DNA of 64,000 bases from Acinetobacter boissieri (GCF_900096955.1 NZ_FMYL01000006.1:124001-188000), one strand, 5' to 3'; shown: positions 25,602 to 35,699, numbered from the stretch's first letter. A program made the numbers and translations. Notes: generated from the sequence alone by a model not told the origin.

Positions 25602-26832
25602 TTCAATTGTTTTAAAAAATGGAAATATATTAGATGTTGCATCTGGCATCTTTCAATCTGCTCAAGACATATACATTAAAGACGAGAAAATTGTAGATAT
25701 TACTTCTCATACAACAGTGTCTAAAGCCGGTTACGATGAAATTGATGTTACGGGTAAAACTGTAATGCCAGGTCTGATCGATTGTCACGTACATGTACTG
25801 GCTTCTGAAGCGAATTTGGGTATGAATGCTTTACAACCAAACGCAATTGTTATGTTTAGAGCAGTGCCTATATTAAATGCAATGCTTATGCGAGGCTTTA
25901 CTAGTGTACGTGATGCAGGGGGCGCAGATTGGGCACTGGCACGGTCAGTGGCTTTAGGACTGGTGAAAGGGCCTCGTATTTTTGCAGCAGGCAAAGCACT
26001 TTCACAAACAGGTGGTCATGGTGATTTTAGAGCCCGTGGTAGTTTATTACAGCTTGAGCCGTGTACATGTTGTTTTAGATCGGGTGCGATTGCTCGAGTT
26101 GTTGATGGTGTAGATAATGTAAGACTTGCAGTGCGTGAAGAGCTTCAGCAAGGTGCCAACCAAATTAAAATTATGGCTTCTGGTGGTGTAACATCTCCAA
26201 CAGATCCTATTGCCAATACGCAATATTCTGAAGCTGAAATTTGCGCTATTGTAGATGAAGCAACGGCCGCTAATACATATGTCATGGCACATGCGTATAC
26301 ACCAAGAAGTATTAAACGTGCTGTGAAATGTGGTGTAAGAACCATTGAACATGGCAATCTAGCAGACCAAGAAACGGCTGAACTCATGGCAAAGCATGGC
26401 GTTTTTGCTGTTCCAACACAAGTCACTTATGAAATGCTGGCAAAATATGGCGCAGAAGGTGGTATTGGTGAAGAGTCTTTAATGAAAATTGAAGATGTAC
26501 GTGAATCAGGTAAACGAGCACTCAAGTATTTCGATGACGCAGGTGTTGAAATGGGTTATGGCTCAGATTTACTTGGAGAAATGCATCACTATCAATCTCA
26601 TGAATTTTTAATTCGTGCTGAGGTGTTGGGGAATTTAAAGGCAGTACAAAGCGCAACATATGTGGCTGCTAAAATTCTAAATATGGAAAACTTACTTGGA
26701 TGTATCAAAACTAATGCAATTGCAGATATTTTGGTTATAGACGGTAATCCATTAGAAGATATTAATTTATTGGTAAACTCTGAGCAGAGTATGACCTATA
26801 TTATTAAAAATGGGCAGATTGTTAAAGGTTAA
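25594..26832 (+). CDS. Metal-dependent amidohydrolase (imidazolonepropionase/Xaa-Pro dipeptidase-like)
   Basis: 412 residues. The binuclear amidohydrolase metal site is complete: H65-x-H67 in LIDCHVHV, the carboxylated Lys K192 in IKIMASGG, H233 in MAHAY, H253 in IEHG and D325 in GYGSDLLGE. Composite-domain beta strands flank the barrel. The sequence resembles the subgroup that includes Xaa-Pro/Xaa-Arg dipeptidases and N-acyl amino acid hydrolases, so it likely cleaves an amide, N-acyl or lactone bond. An unusual Cys cluster (EPCTCCFRS, about 156-163) follows the GGHGDFRARG loop. It overlaps the transporter gene by 8 bp. The exact substrate is unknown. Confidence 0.85.
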   Translation: MPNSIVLKNGNILDVASGIFQSAQDIYIKDEKIVDITSHTTVSKAGYDEIDVTGKTVMPGLIDCHVHVLASEANLGMNALQPNAIVMFRAVPILNAMLMRGFTSVRDAGGADWALARSVALGLVKGPRIFAAGKALSQTGGHGDFRARGSLLQLEPCTCCFRSGAIARVVDGVDNVRLAVREELQQGANQIKIMASGGVTSPTDPIANTQYSEAEICAIVDEATAANTYVMAHAYTPRSIKRAVKCGVRTIEHGNLADQETAELMAKHGVFAVPTQVTYEMLAKYGAEGGIGEESLMKIEDVRESGKRALKYFDDAGVEMGYGSDLLGEMHHYQSHEFLIRAEVLGNLKAVQSATYVAAKILNMENLLGCIKTNAIADILVIDGNPLEDINLLVNSEQSMTYIIKNGQIVKG

Positions 26833-26860
26833 ATTTTAGTCTTATTATTAGGGTGGCTCA

Positions 26861-27562
26861 ATGAATCAAAATCAAAAAGTTGTGATGATTAGTGGTGGTA
26901 ATCGAGGCATTGGTTTGGCGACAGTTAATCGGTTATTGGCCAACGGTTGGCAAGTAAGTATCGGCTGTCGAAATCCAAAAGACAGTGCGCTCCCTCAAGG
27001 GAATAATGTTGCAGCCTTTTTTTATGATGCCAGTTTACCCGAATCAGAGGAATTTTGGTTAAAAGAAACATTGAGCACATTTGGAAAACTTGATGCATTG
27101 GTGATCAATGCTGGAATTATGATTCTAGGATCTGTACTAGATGTGACTCAAGTTGACTATGAAAAAACTTTTGAAATTAATTTAACATCTCCTTGGCGCT
27201 TATCTAGACTGGCTTGGTCGAGTCTTAAAGCATCAGGTCATGGTAAAATTGTGATTATGTCTTCATTGTCTGGGAAACGAGTGGCATCTGCTGCATCGGG
27301 TTTATATTCTATGAGTAAGTTTGCCGTTACGGGCCTAACACATGCGCTCAGGTTAGCTGGGGTAGACGACCATATTCGAGTGACAGCAATTTGTCCAAGT
27401 TATGTTGCAACAGATATGGCACAAGCCATTAGTCATGTTCCTATGGAAAAAATGACCCAACCTGAAACAATTGCGAATATTATCGATATGGTATTGAATT
27501 TGCCTTTTGAAGCAAGTGTGGCAGAAGTCCCTGTTCATTGGAACTTTGAAGCATCTTATTAA
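26861..27562 (+). CDS. Short-chain dehydrogenase/reductase (SDR)
   Basis: 233 residues, classical SDR. The cofactor motif is MISGGNRGIGLATVNRLL, the NAG motif is LVINAGIM, the catalytic Ser lies in VIMSSLSGKRV and the YxxxK pair in LYSMSKFAVTGLTHAL. It starts 28 bp after the amidohydrolase stop with GGGTGG-type ribosome sequence and is third in the operon. It probably oxidises or reduces a hydroxyl or carbonyl in the same pathway. Confidence 0.87.
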   Translation: MNQNQKVVMISGGNRGIGLATVNRLLANGWQVSIGCRNPKDSALPQGNNVAAFFYDASLPESEEFWLKETLSTFGKLDALVINAGIMILGSVLDVTQVDYEKTFEINLTSPWRLSRLAWSSLKASGHGKIVIMSSLSGKRVASAASGLYSMSKFAVTGLTHALRLAGVDDHIRVTAICPSYVATDMAQAISHVPMEKMTQPETIANIIDMVLNLPFEASVAEVPVHWNFEASY

Positions 27563-27644
27563 ATTGGTGACGTTGTTGTGTATGAGTGTGTAAAACAGGC
27601 AGTGTAATGCCTGTAAATGATTTTGATTGCTAAAAAAAACGACT

Positions 27645-27675
27645 TAAAATAGCCTTTTTAGAAAAGGCTATTTTT
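27645..27675 (+). terminator. Terminator hairpin abutting the start codon of the SEC-C gene
   Basis: AAAATAGCCTTTT-TAG-AAAAGGCTATTTTT forms a 13-bp perfect stem. Its 3' arm contains AAAAGG, the apparent ribosome site of the next gene, whose ATG starts at 27676 right after the T-run. Confidence 0.8.
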
Positions 27676-28155
27676 ATGTCTGAAATGCTTTGCCCTTGTG
27701 GCCATAACAAGAAAAGTTATACCGAATGCTGTCAACCTCTACATCAAGGAACAGATGTTGCAGTGAGTCCTGAGCAACTCATGCGCTCAAGATATAGTGC
27801 CTTTGTGCAACAAGAGATAGATTATATTGTCAAAACTACAGCAATAGGTCAGCAACCTCAGCTTGATGTCTGTGCATTACGAGATTGGAGCTGTACAACA
27901 CAGTGGCATCATTTAGAGGTTTTACAGCATGACCTTGCTCGTGATAAACGACATGCTTTTGTGGAGTTTAAAGCGTATTTTATGCAAGGGACGCAGTTAC
28001 AATCTCACCATGAAAAGTCAGCTTTTGTTTATGTAGGTCAGCAGTGGTATTTTTTAGATCCGACGGTTGATACGTATTACACCATGAAACAGCCGTGTAT
28101 CTGTGGGTCAGATAAAAAGTTTAAAGCATATTGTTCACAATTTTTATCCCTTTAA
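27676..28155 (+). CDS. YchJ-family SEC-C motif protein
   Basis: 159 residues. Two SEC-C zinc motifs bracket the protein: CPCGHNKKSYTECC at the N-terminus and CICGSDKKFKAYC at the C-terminus, with an NTF2-like domain between (PEQLMRSRYSAFVQQEIDYIVKT). This is the YchJ/UPF0225 architecture; SEC-C motifs bind zinc and, in SecA, SecB or ribosomes, but YchJ's role is not established. The ribosome site is inside the stem of a terminator-like hairpin, which may limit its translation. Confidence 0.88.
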   Translation: MSEMLCPCGHNKKSYTECCQPLHQGTDVAVSPEQLMRSRYSAFVQQEIDYIVKTTAIGQQPQLDVCALRDWSCTTQWHHLEVLQHDLARDKRHAFVEFKAYFMQGTQLQSHHEKSAFVYVGQQWYFLDPTVDTYYTMKQPCICGSDKKFKAYCSQFLSL

Positions 28156-28278
28156 AACAGTATTTAAATTATAGAAAATTTATTGAAATATTAAATAGAT
28201 TTCATATTTTTTTTAAGCATGACTGTACTTTAATTCGATAGAATAGCGCCTATTTTTAGACCCCAAAAGGAAAAGGGT

Positions 28279-28920
28279 ATGCTACTGACGATTATTTATA
28301 TTGTTGCCATTACTGCTGAAGCCATGACCGGTGCGCTTTCTGCAGGGCGCCGTAGTATGGACTGGTTTGGGGTAATTCTAATTGCATGTGTCACAGCACT
28401 TGGTGGTGGTTCTGTGCGTGATGTCTTGCTTGGCCATTATCCTTTGGGTTGGGTGAAACATCCAGAATATTTGGTGCTGACGTGTTGTGCTGCATTATTT
28501 ACTATGTTAATTGCGAAATGGATGAAGCATTTACGTTCAATCTTTTTATTACTTGATGCACTCGGTCTGATTGGTTTTACCATTATTGGTTGTCAGATTG
28601 CGATACATTTGGGGCATGGCTTTGTGGTGTCGGCTGTTGCAGGCATGATGACGGGTGTGTCGGGTGGAATTATACGTGACATTTTATGTAATGATATTCC
28701 TTTGGTCTTTCGCCGTGAACTATATGCCAGTATTTCTTTTGTTGCAGTGATCTGTTACTGGTTATGTATGTCTATGGGTATGTCGCTTGAGTGGACTGTA
28801 GTGACCACACTAGTATTTGGTTTTAGTTTACGTGTGATTGCCATTTATTTTGGTTTAGAAATGCCGAAATTTATTTATCAAGATGATGATGATCAGTCGG
28901 CATCATCAAAAGATCATTAA
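28279..28920 (+). CDS. Trimeric intracellular cation (TRIC)-like channel, UPF0126
   Basis: 213 residues with seven predicted membrane helices. The duplicated UPF0126/TRIC repeat is visible through two Gly-rich motifs: LGGGSVRDVLLGHYPLGWV near 45 and TGVSGGIIRDILCNDIPLVFR near 130. Prokaryotic TRIC homologues form potassium- or monovalent-cation-permeable trimers; the role in cells is unclear. It is followed by an MFS gene 51 bp later on the same strand, possibly in the same transcript. Confidence 0.87.
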   Translation: MLLTIIYIVAITAEAMTGALSAGRRSMDWFGVILIACVTALGGGSVRDVLLGHYPLGWVKHPEYLVLTCCAALFTMLIAKWMKHLRSIFLLLDALGLIGFTIIGCQIAIHLGHGFVVSAVAGMMTGVSGGIIRDILCNDIPLVFRRELYASISFVAVICYWLCMSMGMSLEWTVVTTLVFGFSLRVIAIYFGLEMPKFIYQDDDDQSASSKDH

Positions 28921-28971
28921 TAGAATAAATAAATTGATCATTTAAATATAGGTCAATAATCAGGAGATCTC

Positions 28972-30282
28972 ATGGCTGACATCATGACACGAGTACAGCA
29001 ATTACCTGTAGGAAAATTTCATTATACCTTGTTGTGGGTAGTGGGTTTGGGGTGGATGTTTGATGCGATGGACACAGGGATCATTGCATTTATTTTACCA
29101 ATACTTATAAAAGACTGGCATTTGAGCCCAGCACAAAGTGGTCTTATTGTCAGCATAAGTTTTATAGGTATGGCTTTGGGGGCCATTTTTTCAGGTGGTC
29201 TAGCAGACCGTTTTGGCCGTAAAATGATGTTTATGGTGACTTTGGCCATTTATAGTATTGCAACAGCGTGTTGTGCATTTGCACCCAATTTAACATGGCT
29301 TTTATTGTTTCGTTTTCTTGTAGGTGTTGGTTTGGGTGGGCAATTACCTGTTGCTGTGTCACTGGTCAGCGAGTATATGCCTGCACATGTACGCGGGCGA
29401 TTTATTGTTTTATTAGAAAGTTTTTGGGGTTTAGGTTGGCTTATTGCCGCATTGGTCTCTTATTTTCTGATTCCTAAATTGAACTGGCATGTGGCATTTT
29501 TAATCGGTGGTTTGCCATTATTTTATGTCTGGGTGATTTGGAGGAAAATTCCAGAGTCCATACCTTATTTAATTCAACGGGGGGAAGTACAAAAAGCCCA
29601 TTTGATTGTGCAAGATTTAGAGCGTCAAGCAGGGGTTAAAGTGACCCAAGAGGCGGTTATGCCTTCAATTCAGCCACATCAAAAAATGAGATTTAAACAG
29701 TTGTGGTCAAAAACATTTTTACGCTCAACGGTGATGTTGTGGTTGATTTGGTTTGGTATCGTCTTTTCTTATTATGGCATTTTTACATGGCTCCCGAGCT
29801 TACTAGTGAAACAAGGGTTTGATATTGTAAAGTCATTTGAATACGTATTATTTATGATTTTGGCACAGCTTCCTGGTTATATTGTGGCGGCTTGGCTAGT
29901 TGATAAACTTGGGCGTAAAGCGACTTTATCTGGTTTTATTGGATTATGTGCTGTATGTGCTTATTTCTTTGGTCAAGCACAAAGTAACTCAGACGTTATG
30001 CTATGGGGCTGTTTAATGTCATTTTGCAATCTTGGTGCATGGGGCGTTTTATATACCTATACGCCAGAGCAATATCCAACGTATATTCGTGCGTTTGGTG
30101 CAGGTTGGGCAGCCGCAATTGGGCGCATTGGAGGAATTTTAGCTCCAATGGTTGTGACACACATGATGACATTTGAGCACGCTTTTGAGCATGTATTTAT
30201 GATGTTTACGCTGGTTATGCTTGCGGTTGCAGTGACTGTTTTGGTACTTGGTAAAGAGACAAACGGCAAGCAACTGCAATAG
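28972..30282 (+). CDS. MFS transporter (metabolite:H+ symporter / NiaP-like)
   Basis: 436 residues, 12 helices. The N-terminal part (LGWMFDAMDTGIIAFILPILIKDWHLSPAQSGLI, then FSGGLADRFGRKMMF) matches the sugar-porter-like branch that includes the niacin permease NiaP and related metabolite:H+ symporters. The substrate is uncertain. A good ribosome site (CAGGAGATCTC) precedes the ATG. No catabolic neighbours point to a specific cargo. Confidence 0.83.
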   Translation: MADIMTRVQQLPVGKFHYTLLWVVGLGWMFDAMDTGIIAFILPILIKDWHLSPAQSGLIVSISFIGMALGAIFSGGLADRFGRKMMFMVTLAIYSIATACCAFAPNLTWLLLFRFLVGVGLGGQLPVAVSLVSEYMPAHVRGRFIVLLESFWGLGWLIAALVSYFLIPKLNWHVAFLIGGLPLFYVWVIWRKIPESIPYLIQRGEVQKAHLIVQDLERQAGVKVTQEAVMPSIQPHQKMRFKQLWSKTFLRSTVMLWLIWFGIVFSYYGIFTWLPSLLVKQGFDIVKSFEYVLFMILAQLPGYIVAAWLVDKLGRKATLSGFIGLCAVCAYFFGQAQSNSDVMLWGCLMSFCNLGAWGVLYTYTPEQYPTYIRAFGAGWAAAIGRIGGILAPMVVTHMMTFEHAFEHVFMMFTLVMLAVAVTVLVLGKETNGKQLQ

Positions 30283-30375
30283 CGTTACTTATTGTTTTGT
30301 ATCTAAACGCTGAAGTTTTTGCCAGATTGATTTATAATCAGTTACATCTCAAAACTTGAAATATTTTATTATTGC

Positions 30376-31578
30376 ATGGATACCAAGTCGTCTGCCCACT
30401 TATCACCATTTCAACTCAATAAACGCATCCTTTCAGTGGTGATGTTTACCTTTATGGTTTACCTGTCTATTGGTCTACCATTAGCAGTACTGCCACAATT
30501 GGTACATAAACAGCTTGGTTTTAGCTCATTTATTGCAGGAATTGTTATTAGTGTGCAGTATGTGGCAACTTTGTCATTTAGACCTAAAGCCGGACAGTTG
30601 GCAGATACTTTAGGTGCACGTACTGTTGTACTGATTGGTTTAGCATGTTGTGCCATGAGTGGTGTCTTTGGTATTTTAGCGATTTTATTTCTATCTAATC
30701 CCACAGTGAGTATTGTTTTACTCATTTGTAGTCGTTTGTTTTTGGGTACAGGTGAAAGCTTTACCAGTACAGGGGCAACCTTGTGGGGCATGAATTTAGT
30801 TGATCGAAGTGAAACATCACGTGTGATTTCATGGAATGGTGTGGCGACTTATTCTGCAATGGCGTTCGGTGCACCGCTTGGTGTGTTCTTAGACTCCAAA
30901 ATCCCTGCGTATGGTTTTGCCATATTTACATTACTGATCGCTATTGTCGGCTTTATATTGGCTTACCGTAAACCTAAAATTAAAGTTAAAGTAGATACTA
31001 AAATTGCCTTTTTGAAAGTTGCTTCAAGAGTGTGGGTATTTGGTGTTGCGTTGGCACTCGGAACAGTAGGCTTTGGTGTACTTTCTACGTTTATTACTAT
31101 TTATTTTGCTGAACAGCATTGGCCAAATCCTGCATATGCTTTGAGTGTGTTTGGTGCGGGTTTTGTCATTATTCGGCTAATCTTTGGTAAGATGATTCCA
31201 AAGTTTGGTGGTATTAAAGTCAGCATGGTGTCTTTCGTTGTCGAAGCACTGGGTCTGTTTTTAATTTGGGGCGGAGAGCATATTGGTATTGTATATACAG
31301 GTGCATTTTTAGTCGGTGCAGGTTTCTCTTTGGTGTTCCCATCTTTAGGTGTAGAAGCAGTAAAACAAGTAGAAGCAAAAAATAGAGGCTCGGCACTTGG
31401 CGTGTACAATGCCTTTTTAGACATTGCCCTGATGTTTATTGGCCCAATGGCAGGGTTACTTATTCCTTTAATTGGTATACGAGATGTGTATGGGGTTGCA
31501 GGGGTAATCACTGTATTTGCAGTGTTGCTCATGGCCTATTTACTACATAAGGGAAAACAAACACCAAAAGCGGTATAA
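30376..31578 (+). CDS. MFS transporter, YhhS-like
   Basis: 400 residues, 12 predicted helices. The motif SIGLPLAVLPQLVHKQLGFSS with SVQYVATLSFRPKAGQLADTLGARTVV in helices 1-3 is typical of the YhhS/UPF0226 branch (uncharacterised efflux or arabinose-exporter-like carriers). Its cargo is unknown. It lies between another MFS gene and parC, each with its own spacing and probably its own promoter. Confidence 0.82.
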   Translation: MDTKSSAHLSPFQLNKRILSVVMFTFMVYLSIGLPLAVLPQLVHKQLGFSSFIAGIVISVQYVATLSFRPKAGQLADTLGARTVVLIGLACCAMSGVFGILAILFLSNPTVSIVLLICSRLFLGTGESFTSTGATLWGMNLVDRSETSRVISWNGVATYSAMAFGAPLGVFLDSKIPAYGFAIFTLLIAIVGFILAYRKPKIKVKVDTKIAFLKVASRVWVFGVALALGTVGFGVLSTFITIYFAEQHWPNPAYALSVFGAGFVIIRLIFGKMIPKFGGIKVSMVSFVVEALGLFLIWGGEHIGIVYTGAFLVGAGFSLVFPSLGVEAVKQVEAKNRGSALGVYNAFLDIALMFIGPMAGLLIPLIGIRDVYGVAGVITVFAVLLMAYLLHKGKQTPKAV

Positions 31579-31689
31579 TTTCAGACAAAAGTGATAAAAA
31601 AGACAGACAATATAACAAATACTTGATCGCATGCACTGCACGGTCTAGCATAGGCTCAGATTAAAAATAATATACTGGCCTTTGTTCTT

Positions 31690-33909
31690 ATGTCTAACCT
31701 GCATCAACATGCAACTGAAAACCGTTCAGTTGCCGAGTTTACCGAGCAAGCATATTTAAAATATGCAATGTACGTGATTATGGATCGTGCATTGCCACAC
31801 ATTAGTGACGGGCTTAAACCTGTACAACGCCGTATTGTGTACGCTATGAGTGAGCTTGGGCTCAAAAATAGTGGTAAACCTAAAAAATCTGCACGTACAG
31901 TCGGTGATGTTTTAGGTAAATATCACCCACATGGTGACTCCGCTTGCTATGAAGCCATGGTGTTAATGGCACAGCCGTTTAGTTATCGTTATCCCTTTGT
32001 AGAGGGACAAGGCAACTGGGGTTCACCAGATGACCCTAAATCGTTTGCTGCAATGCGTTATACCGAAGCTAAACTTTCACAGTACAGTGAGCTATTGCTG
32101 TCTGAATTGGGGCAGGGGACGTGTGAATGGCAAGACAATTTTGATGGTTCAATGAAAGAACCGATTAATTTGCCTGCCCGTGTTCCCAATATTTTGCTCA
32201 ATGGTACAACAGGAATTGCGGTAGGTATGGCAACTGACGTACCACCACATAACTTGCGTGAAGTGATTAAAGGCACAATTGCTTTAATCCGTAACCCCAA
32301 TTTAACAGACAGTAAAATTGCAGAATATATTCCTGCGCCAGATTTACCGACCTATGCTGAAATTATTACGCCTAAAGAAGAGCTATTAAAAATACAATCT
32401 ACGGGGCGTGGCAGTTACCGTATGCGAGCAACGTATAGTTTAGAGAAAAATGAAATTGTTATTGCGCAATTGCCTTATCAGGTGTCTGGCTCTAAAGTTA
32501 TTACGCAAATTGCAGATCAAATGCAGGGTAAAAAATTGCCGTGGGTGTCAGATATTCGTGATGAATCAGACCATAAAAACCCGACTCGTATTGTGATTGT
32601 TTTACGCTCGAATCGTGTAGATGCAGACATGGTGATGAGCCATTTGTTTGCGACTACTGATTTAGAAAGCAGCTATCGTGTTAATTTAAACATGATTGGA
32701 GCAGATGGTCGGCCGCAAGTAAAATCTATTCGCCAAATTTTACTTGAATGGATTGAGATACGAAAGAACACGGTGACACGCCGTTTACAGTATCATTTAA
32801 ATAAAATTGAAAAACGTCTTCACATTTTAGCAGGGCTTTTAATTGCCTATTTAGATATAGATAAGGTCATTCAAATTATTCGTGAAGAAGATAAGCCAAA
32901 GTCTGTTCTGATGGCACATTTTAACTTAGATGATATTCAAGCTGAGGCCATCTTAGAGTTAAAGTTACGTCATTTAGCCAGATTAGAAGAAGTACAAATT
33001 CGCCAAGAGCAAGATGAGCTTTCAGCACGTGCAGCCATTATTCGTGAGCAACTAGAAAACCCTGACTCACTTAAAACCCTTATTATTGATGAACTTAAGA
33101 CTGATGCGAAAAAGTTTGGTGATGATCGCCGTTCTCCAATTGTAACCCGTGAAGATGCAGTGCAATTAAAAGAGCAAGATTTTATTCCTGCCGAAGCGGT
33201 AACTGTTGTATTGTCACAAGCAGGTTGGATAAGGTCAGCTAAAGGTGCAGATGTTGATGCTGAAAAACTTAACTATCGAGCAGGCGATCAATATTTAAGC
33301 CATGCTTCTGGAAAAAGTAATCAAAAAGTTTATGTCCTTGACGACAGTGGACGAAGTTATGCATTAAATATATCGACACTGCCTTCTGCTCGCGGCTTAG
33401 GTGAACCACTGACATCTCGTTTATCTCCTGCTCAAGGGGTACGTTTTAAGCAACTACTCATTGCAGATGATACGCAAGCGCTCGTAGTGCTAAGCTCGGC
33501 AGGTTTTGGTTTTAATACCAAAGCGCAAGCCTTAGATACCAATGCAAAAGCAGGAAAGGCATTTTTAACACGACCTGAAAATGCTGAGATTTTCCCACTT
33601 CAAGTTGTACAGCAACAGACTCATTTGGCACTTTTAAGTTCGGCAGGGCGTTTATTAGTTGTCGATTTAGCAGAATTGCCAATGCTAAATAAAGGTAAAG
33701 GCAATAAGTTAATGGCTTTAGATGTGCAAGATACCATTGTTGCAGTACAACTTGTAGCATTGTCAGATACGCTAGAGGTAACTGCAGGGCAACAAAGACT
33801 CAAACTGAAAGGCGATGATTTACAGAAATATGTTGCCAAGCGTGCAAGTAAGGGCCATATTTTACCAAGAGGCTACCAAAAAGCGCATCAGTTACTCTGT
33901 TTAGCCTGA
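31690..33909 (+). CDS. parC: DNA topoisomerase IV subunit A
   Basis: 739 residues. ParC cuts and rejoins DNA to decatenate daughter chromosomes, with ParE. The active-site Tyr is Y124 ([10 protein letters not shown]). The quinolone-determining region reads [12 protein letters not shown], with Ser84 and Glu88 (Acinetobacter numbering) in the susceptible form. The N-terminal winged-helix/breakage domain and C-terminal beta-pinwheel (about 500-739, for example [19 protein letters not shown]) are complete. The ATG at 31690 lies after a short AT-rich gap from the upstream MFS gene. It is housekeeping and unremarkable apart from serving as a resistance marker locus. Confidence 0.96.
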   Translation: MSNLHQHATENRSVAEFTEQAYLKYAMYVIMDRALPHISDGLKPVQRRIVYAMSELGLKNSGKPKKSARTVGDVLGKYHPHGDSACYEAMVLMAQPFSYRYPFVEGQGNWGSPDDPKSFAAMRYTEAKLSQYSELLLSELGQGTCEWQDNFDGSMKEPINLPARVPNILLNGTTGIAVGMATDVPPHNLREVIKGTIALIRNPNLTDSKIAEYIPAPDLPTYAEIITPKEELLKIQSTGRGSYRMRATYSLEKNEIVIAQLPYQVSGSKVITQIADQMQGKKLPWVSDIRDESDHKNPTRIVIVLRSNRVDADMVMSHLFATTDLESSYRVNLNMIGADGRPQVKSIRQILLEWIEIRKNTVTRRLQYHLNKIEKRLHILAGLLIAYLDIDKVIQIIREEDKPKSVLMAHFNLDDIQAEAILELKLRHLARLEEVQIRQEQDELSARAAIIREQLENPDSLKTLIIDELKTDAKKFGDDRRSPIVTREDAVQLKEQDFIPAEAVTVVLSQAGWIRSAKGADVDAEKLNYRAGDQYLSHASGKSNQKVYVLDDSGRSYALNISTLPSARGLGEPLTSRLSPAQGVRFKQLLIADDTQALVVLSSAGFGFNTKAQALDTNAKAGKAFLTRPENAEIFPLQVVQQQTHLALLSSAGRLLVVDLAELPMLNKGKGNKLMALDVQDTIVAVQLVALSDTLEVTAGQQRLKLKGDDLQKYVAKRASKGHILPRGYQKAHQLLCLA

Positions 33910-33992
33910 TGTTATCATGGTAAAAATAAACACATTAAGCAATAAACTGTCAGACAGCAACGCATGTATTTGGAATTGAGGTGAGTAAAATT

Positions 33993-35663
33993 ATGGAAAA
34001 GAGATGGTTTAGTGAGTTTGATAAGACGGGGATTCAAAATGAGATTAAATTGCCTCCAGAAAATACCTCATTGCTCGATCTCTTTGAAAGTAGCTTTCAA
34101 AAATATGGCTCACGAGACGCTTTTATCTTTATGGATAAAGCCATTTCTTATGCAGAGCTTGAAGAAGAAAGTCGTAAGTTTGCGTGTTATTTACAAGGGA
34201 TTGGTCTGAAACAAGGTGATCGTGTTGCGATTATGATGCCGAATGTTTTGCAATACCCTGTGGTTAGTCTAGGTGTGTTACGTGCAGGCTGCGTATTAGT
34301 GAATGTTAATCCACTTTATACTGCACGTGAGCTAGAGCATCAACTTAATGATGCCGATGTAGATACCCTTGTTATTATTGAAAATTTTGCGTCGGTATAC
34401 GAAAAAATTATTGGTAAAACACCTGTTAAGCACGTGGTTGTGGCAACAGTGGGCGACATGCTTGGCTTTATTAAAGGCAATGTCGTGAACTTTGTTTTAC
34501 GTAAAGTTCGTAAACAAATCCCGAAATGGAATATACCGGGTGCAGTTTCATTTAACGATGCACAAAGTCAGTTTAACCCTAGCCAGTATAAACGCCCATC
34601 GCTGAATTTAGCAGATACCGCTTTATTACAATATACAGGTGGCACAACAGGGGTTTCTAAGGGTGCGGAGCTCACGCATCGTAACCTTGTTGCCAATATG
34701 CTACAAATCAGTAACTTGTTTGACAGTAAATTTAGAACACTGCCGCATGTTGAATACCGCTTTTTAGCAGCGTTGCCGTTGTATCATATTTTTGCCTTTA
34801 CCTTATGTGAACTTTATGCGCTGTACCAAGGTGCAACCAATTTATTGATTCCTAACCCAAGAGATTTACCTGCGCTTGTGAAAGAAATTGGTAAATTTAA
34901 GCCTACGCTCTTTCCTGCAGTCAATACATTGTTTAATGCACTGATTCATAATGAAGAATTTAAACAACTTAACCATAGCCAAATGCAAATTGCAGTGGGT
35001 GGGGGAATGCCTGTACTGCCTGCAACAGCGGCAGAATGGAAAAAATATACAGGTATTATTATTCATGAAGGATATGGTTTATCAGAAACCTCTCCTGCAG
35101 TGATCTTCAATCCCCCTGTTTCTGAAGAATTTACAGGCACAATTGGCATACCATTACCGACTACCGATGTTGCATTATTAGATGATGATGGAAAAGAAGT
35201 TGCTTTAGGTGAGCAGGGCGAAATTTCCATTAAAGGTCCACAAGTCATGAAAGGCTATTGGAAACGTCCTGAAGAAACTGAACAAGTGATGACGAAAGAT
35301 GGCTTTTTCCGTACAGGTGACATTGGGGTTATGGATGAAAAGGGTTATATTAAAATTGTAGATCGTAAAAAAGACATGATATTGGTGTCAGGTTTTAATG
35401 TGTATCCAAATGAAATTGAAGAAGTGGTATCACATCATCCAAAAGTACTCGAAGTTGCAGTCATTGGCGTACCTGATGAAAAATCAGGTGAAGCACCAAA
35501 ACTATTTGTGGTGAAAAAAGATCCATCACTCACCACAGAAGAAATTTTGGCATATGCTAAAAGTAATTTAACGGGCTATAAACGCCCGCGCTATGTAGAA
35601 TTTATTGATGAATTACCTAAGTCCCCCGTAGGCAAAATTTTGCGTAAAGAACTTAGAAAATAA
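33993..35663 (+). CDS. fadD: Long-chain fatty acid-CoA ligase
   Basis: About 556 residues. It activates fatty acids to acyl-CoA with ATP, giving AMP, at the inner membrane before beta-oxidation. The adenylate-forming signatures are complete: LLQYTGGTTGVSKGAELTHRNL (P-loop), EGYGLSETSPAV, RTGDIGVMDEKGYIKIVDRKKDMI and the catalytic Lys in SPVGKILRKELR. I prefer the ATG at 33993 (MEKRWFSEF...) to the GTG at 33981; GAGG lies 11 bases upstream. It has its own terminator. Confidence 0.95.
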   Translation: MEKRWFSEFDKTGIQNEIKLPPENTSLLDLFESSFQKYGSRDAFIFMDKAISYAELEEESRKFACYLQGIGLKQGDRVAIMMPNVLQYPVVSLGVLRAGCVLVNVNPLYTARELEHQLNDADVDTLVIIENFASVYEKIIGKTPVKHVVVATVGDMLGFIKGNVVNFVLRKVRKQIPKWNIPGAVSFNDAQSQFNPSQYKRPSLNLADTALLQYTGGTTGVSKGAELTHRNLVANMLQISNLFDSKFRTLPHVEYRFLAALPLYHIFAFTLCELYALYQGATNLLIPNPRDLPALVKEIGKFKPTLFPAVNTLFNALIHNEEFKQLNHSQMQIAVGGGMPVLPATAAEWKKYTGIIIHEGYGLSETSPAVIFNPPVSEEFTGTIGIPLPTTDVALLDDDGKEVALGEQGEISIKGPQVMKGYWKRPEETEQVMTKDGFFRTGDIGVMDEKGYIKIVDRKKDMILVSGFNVYPNEIEEVVSHHPKVLEVAVIGVPDEKSGEAPKLFVVKKDPSLTTEEILAYAKSNLTGYKRPRYVEFIDELPKSPVGKILRKELRK

Positions 35664-35672
35664 AAGAGAGCT

Positions 35673-35699
35673 AAAAAGACCGATATATTCGGTCTTTTT
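35673..35699. terminator. Bidirectional terminator after fadD
   Basis: AAAAAGACCGA-TATAT-TCGGTCTTTTT, an 11-bp perfect stem, between fadD and the convergent membrane protein gene. Confidence 0.92.
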
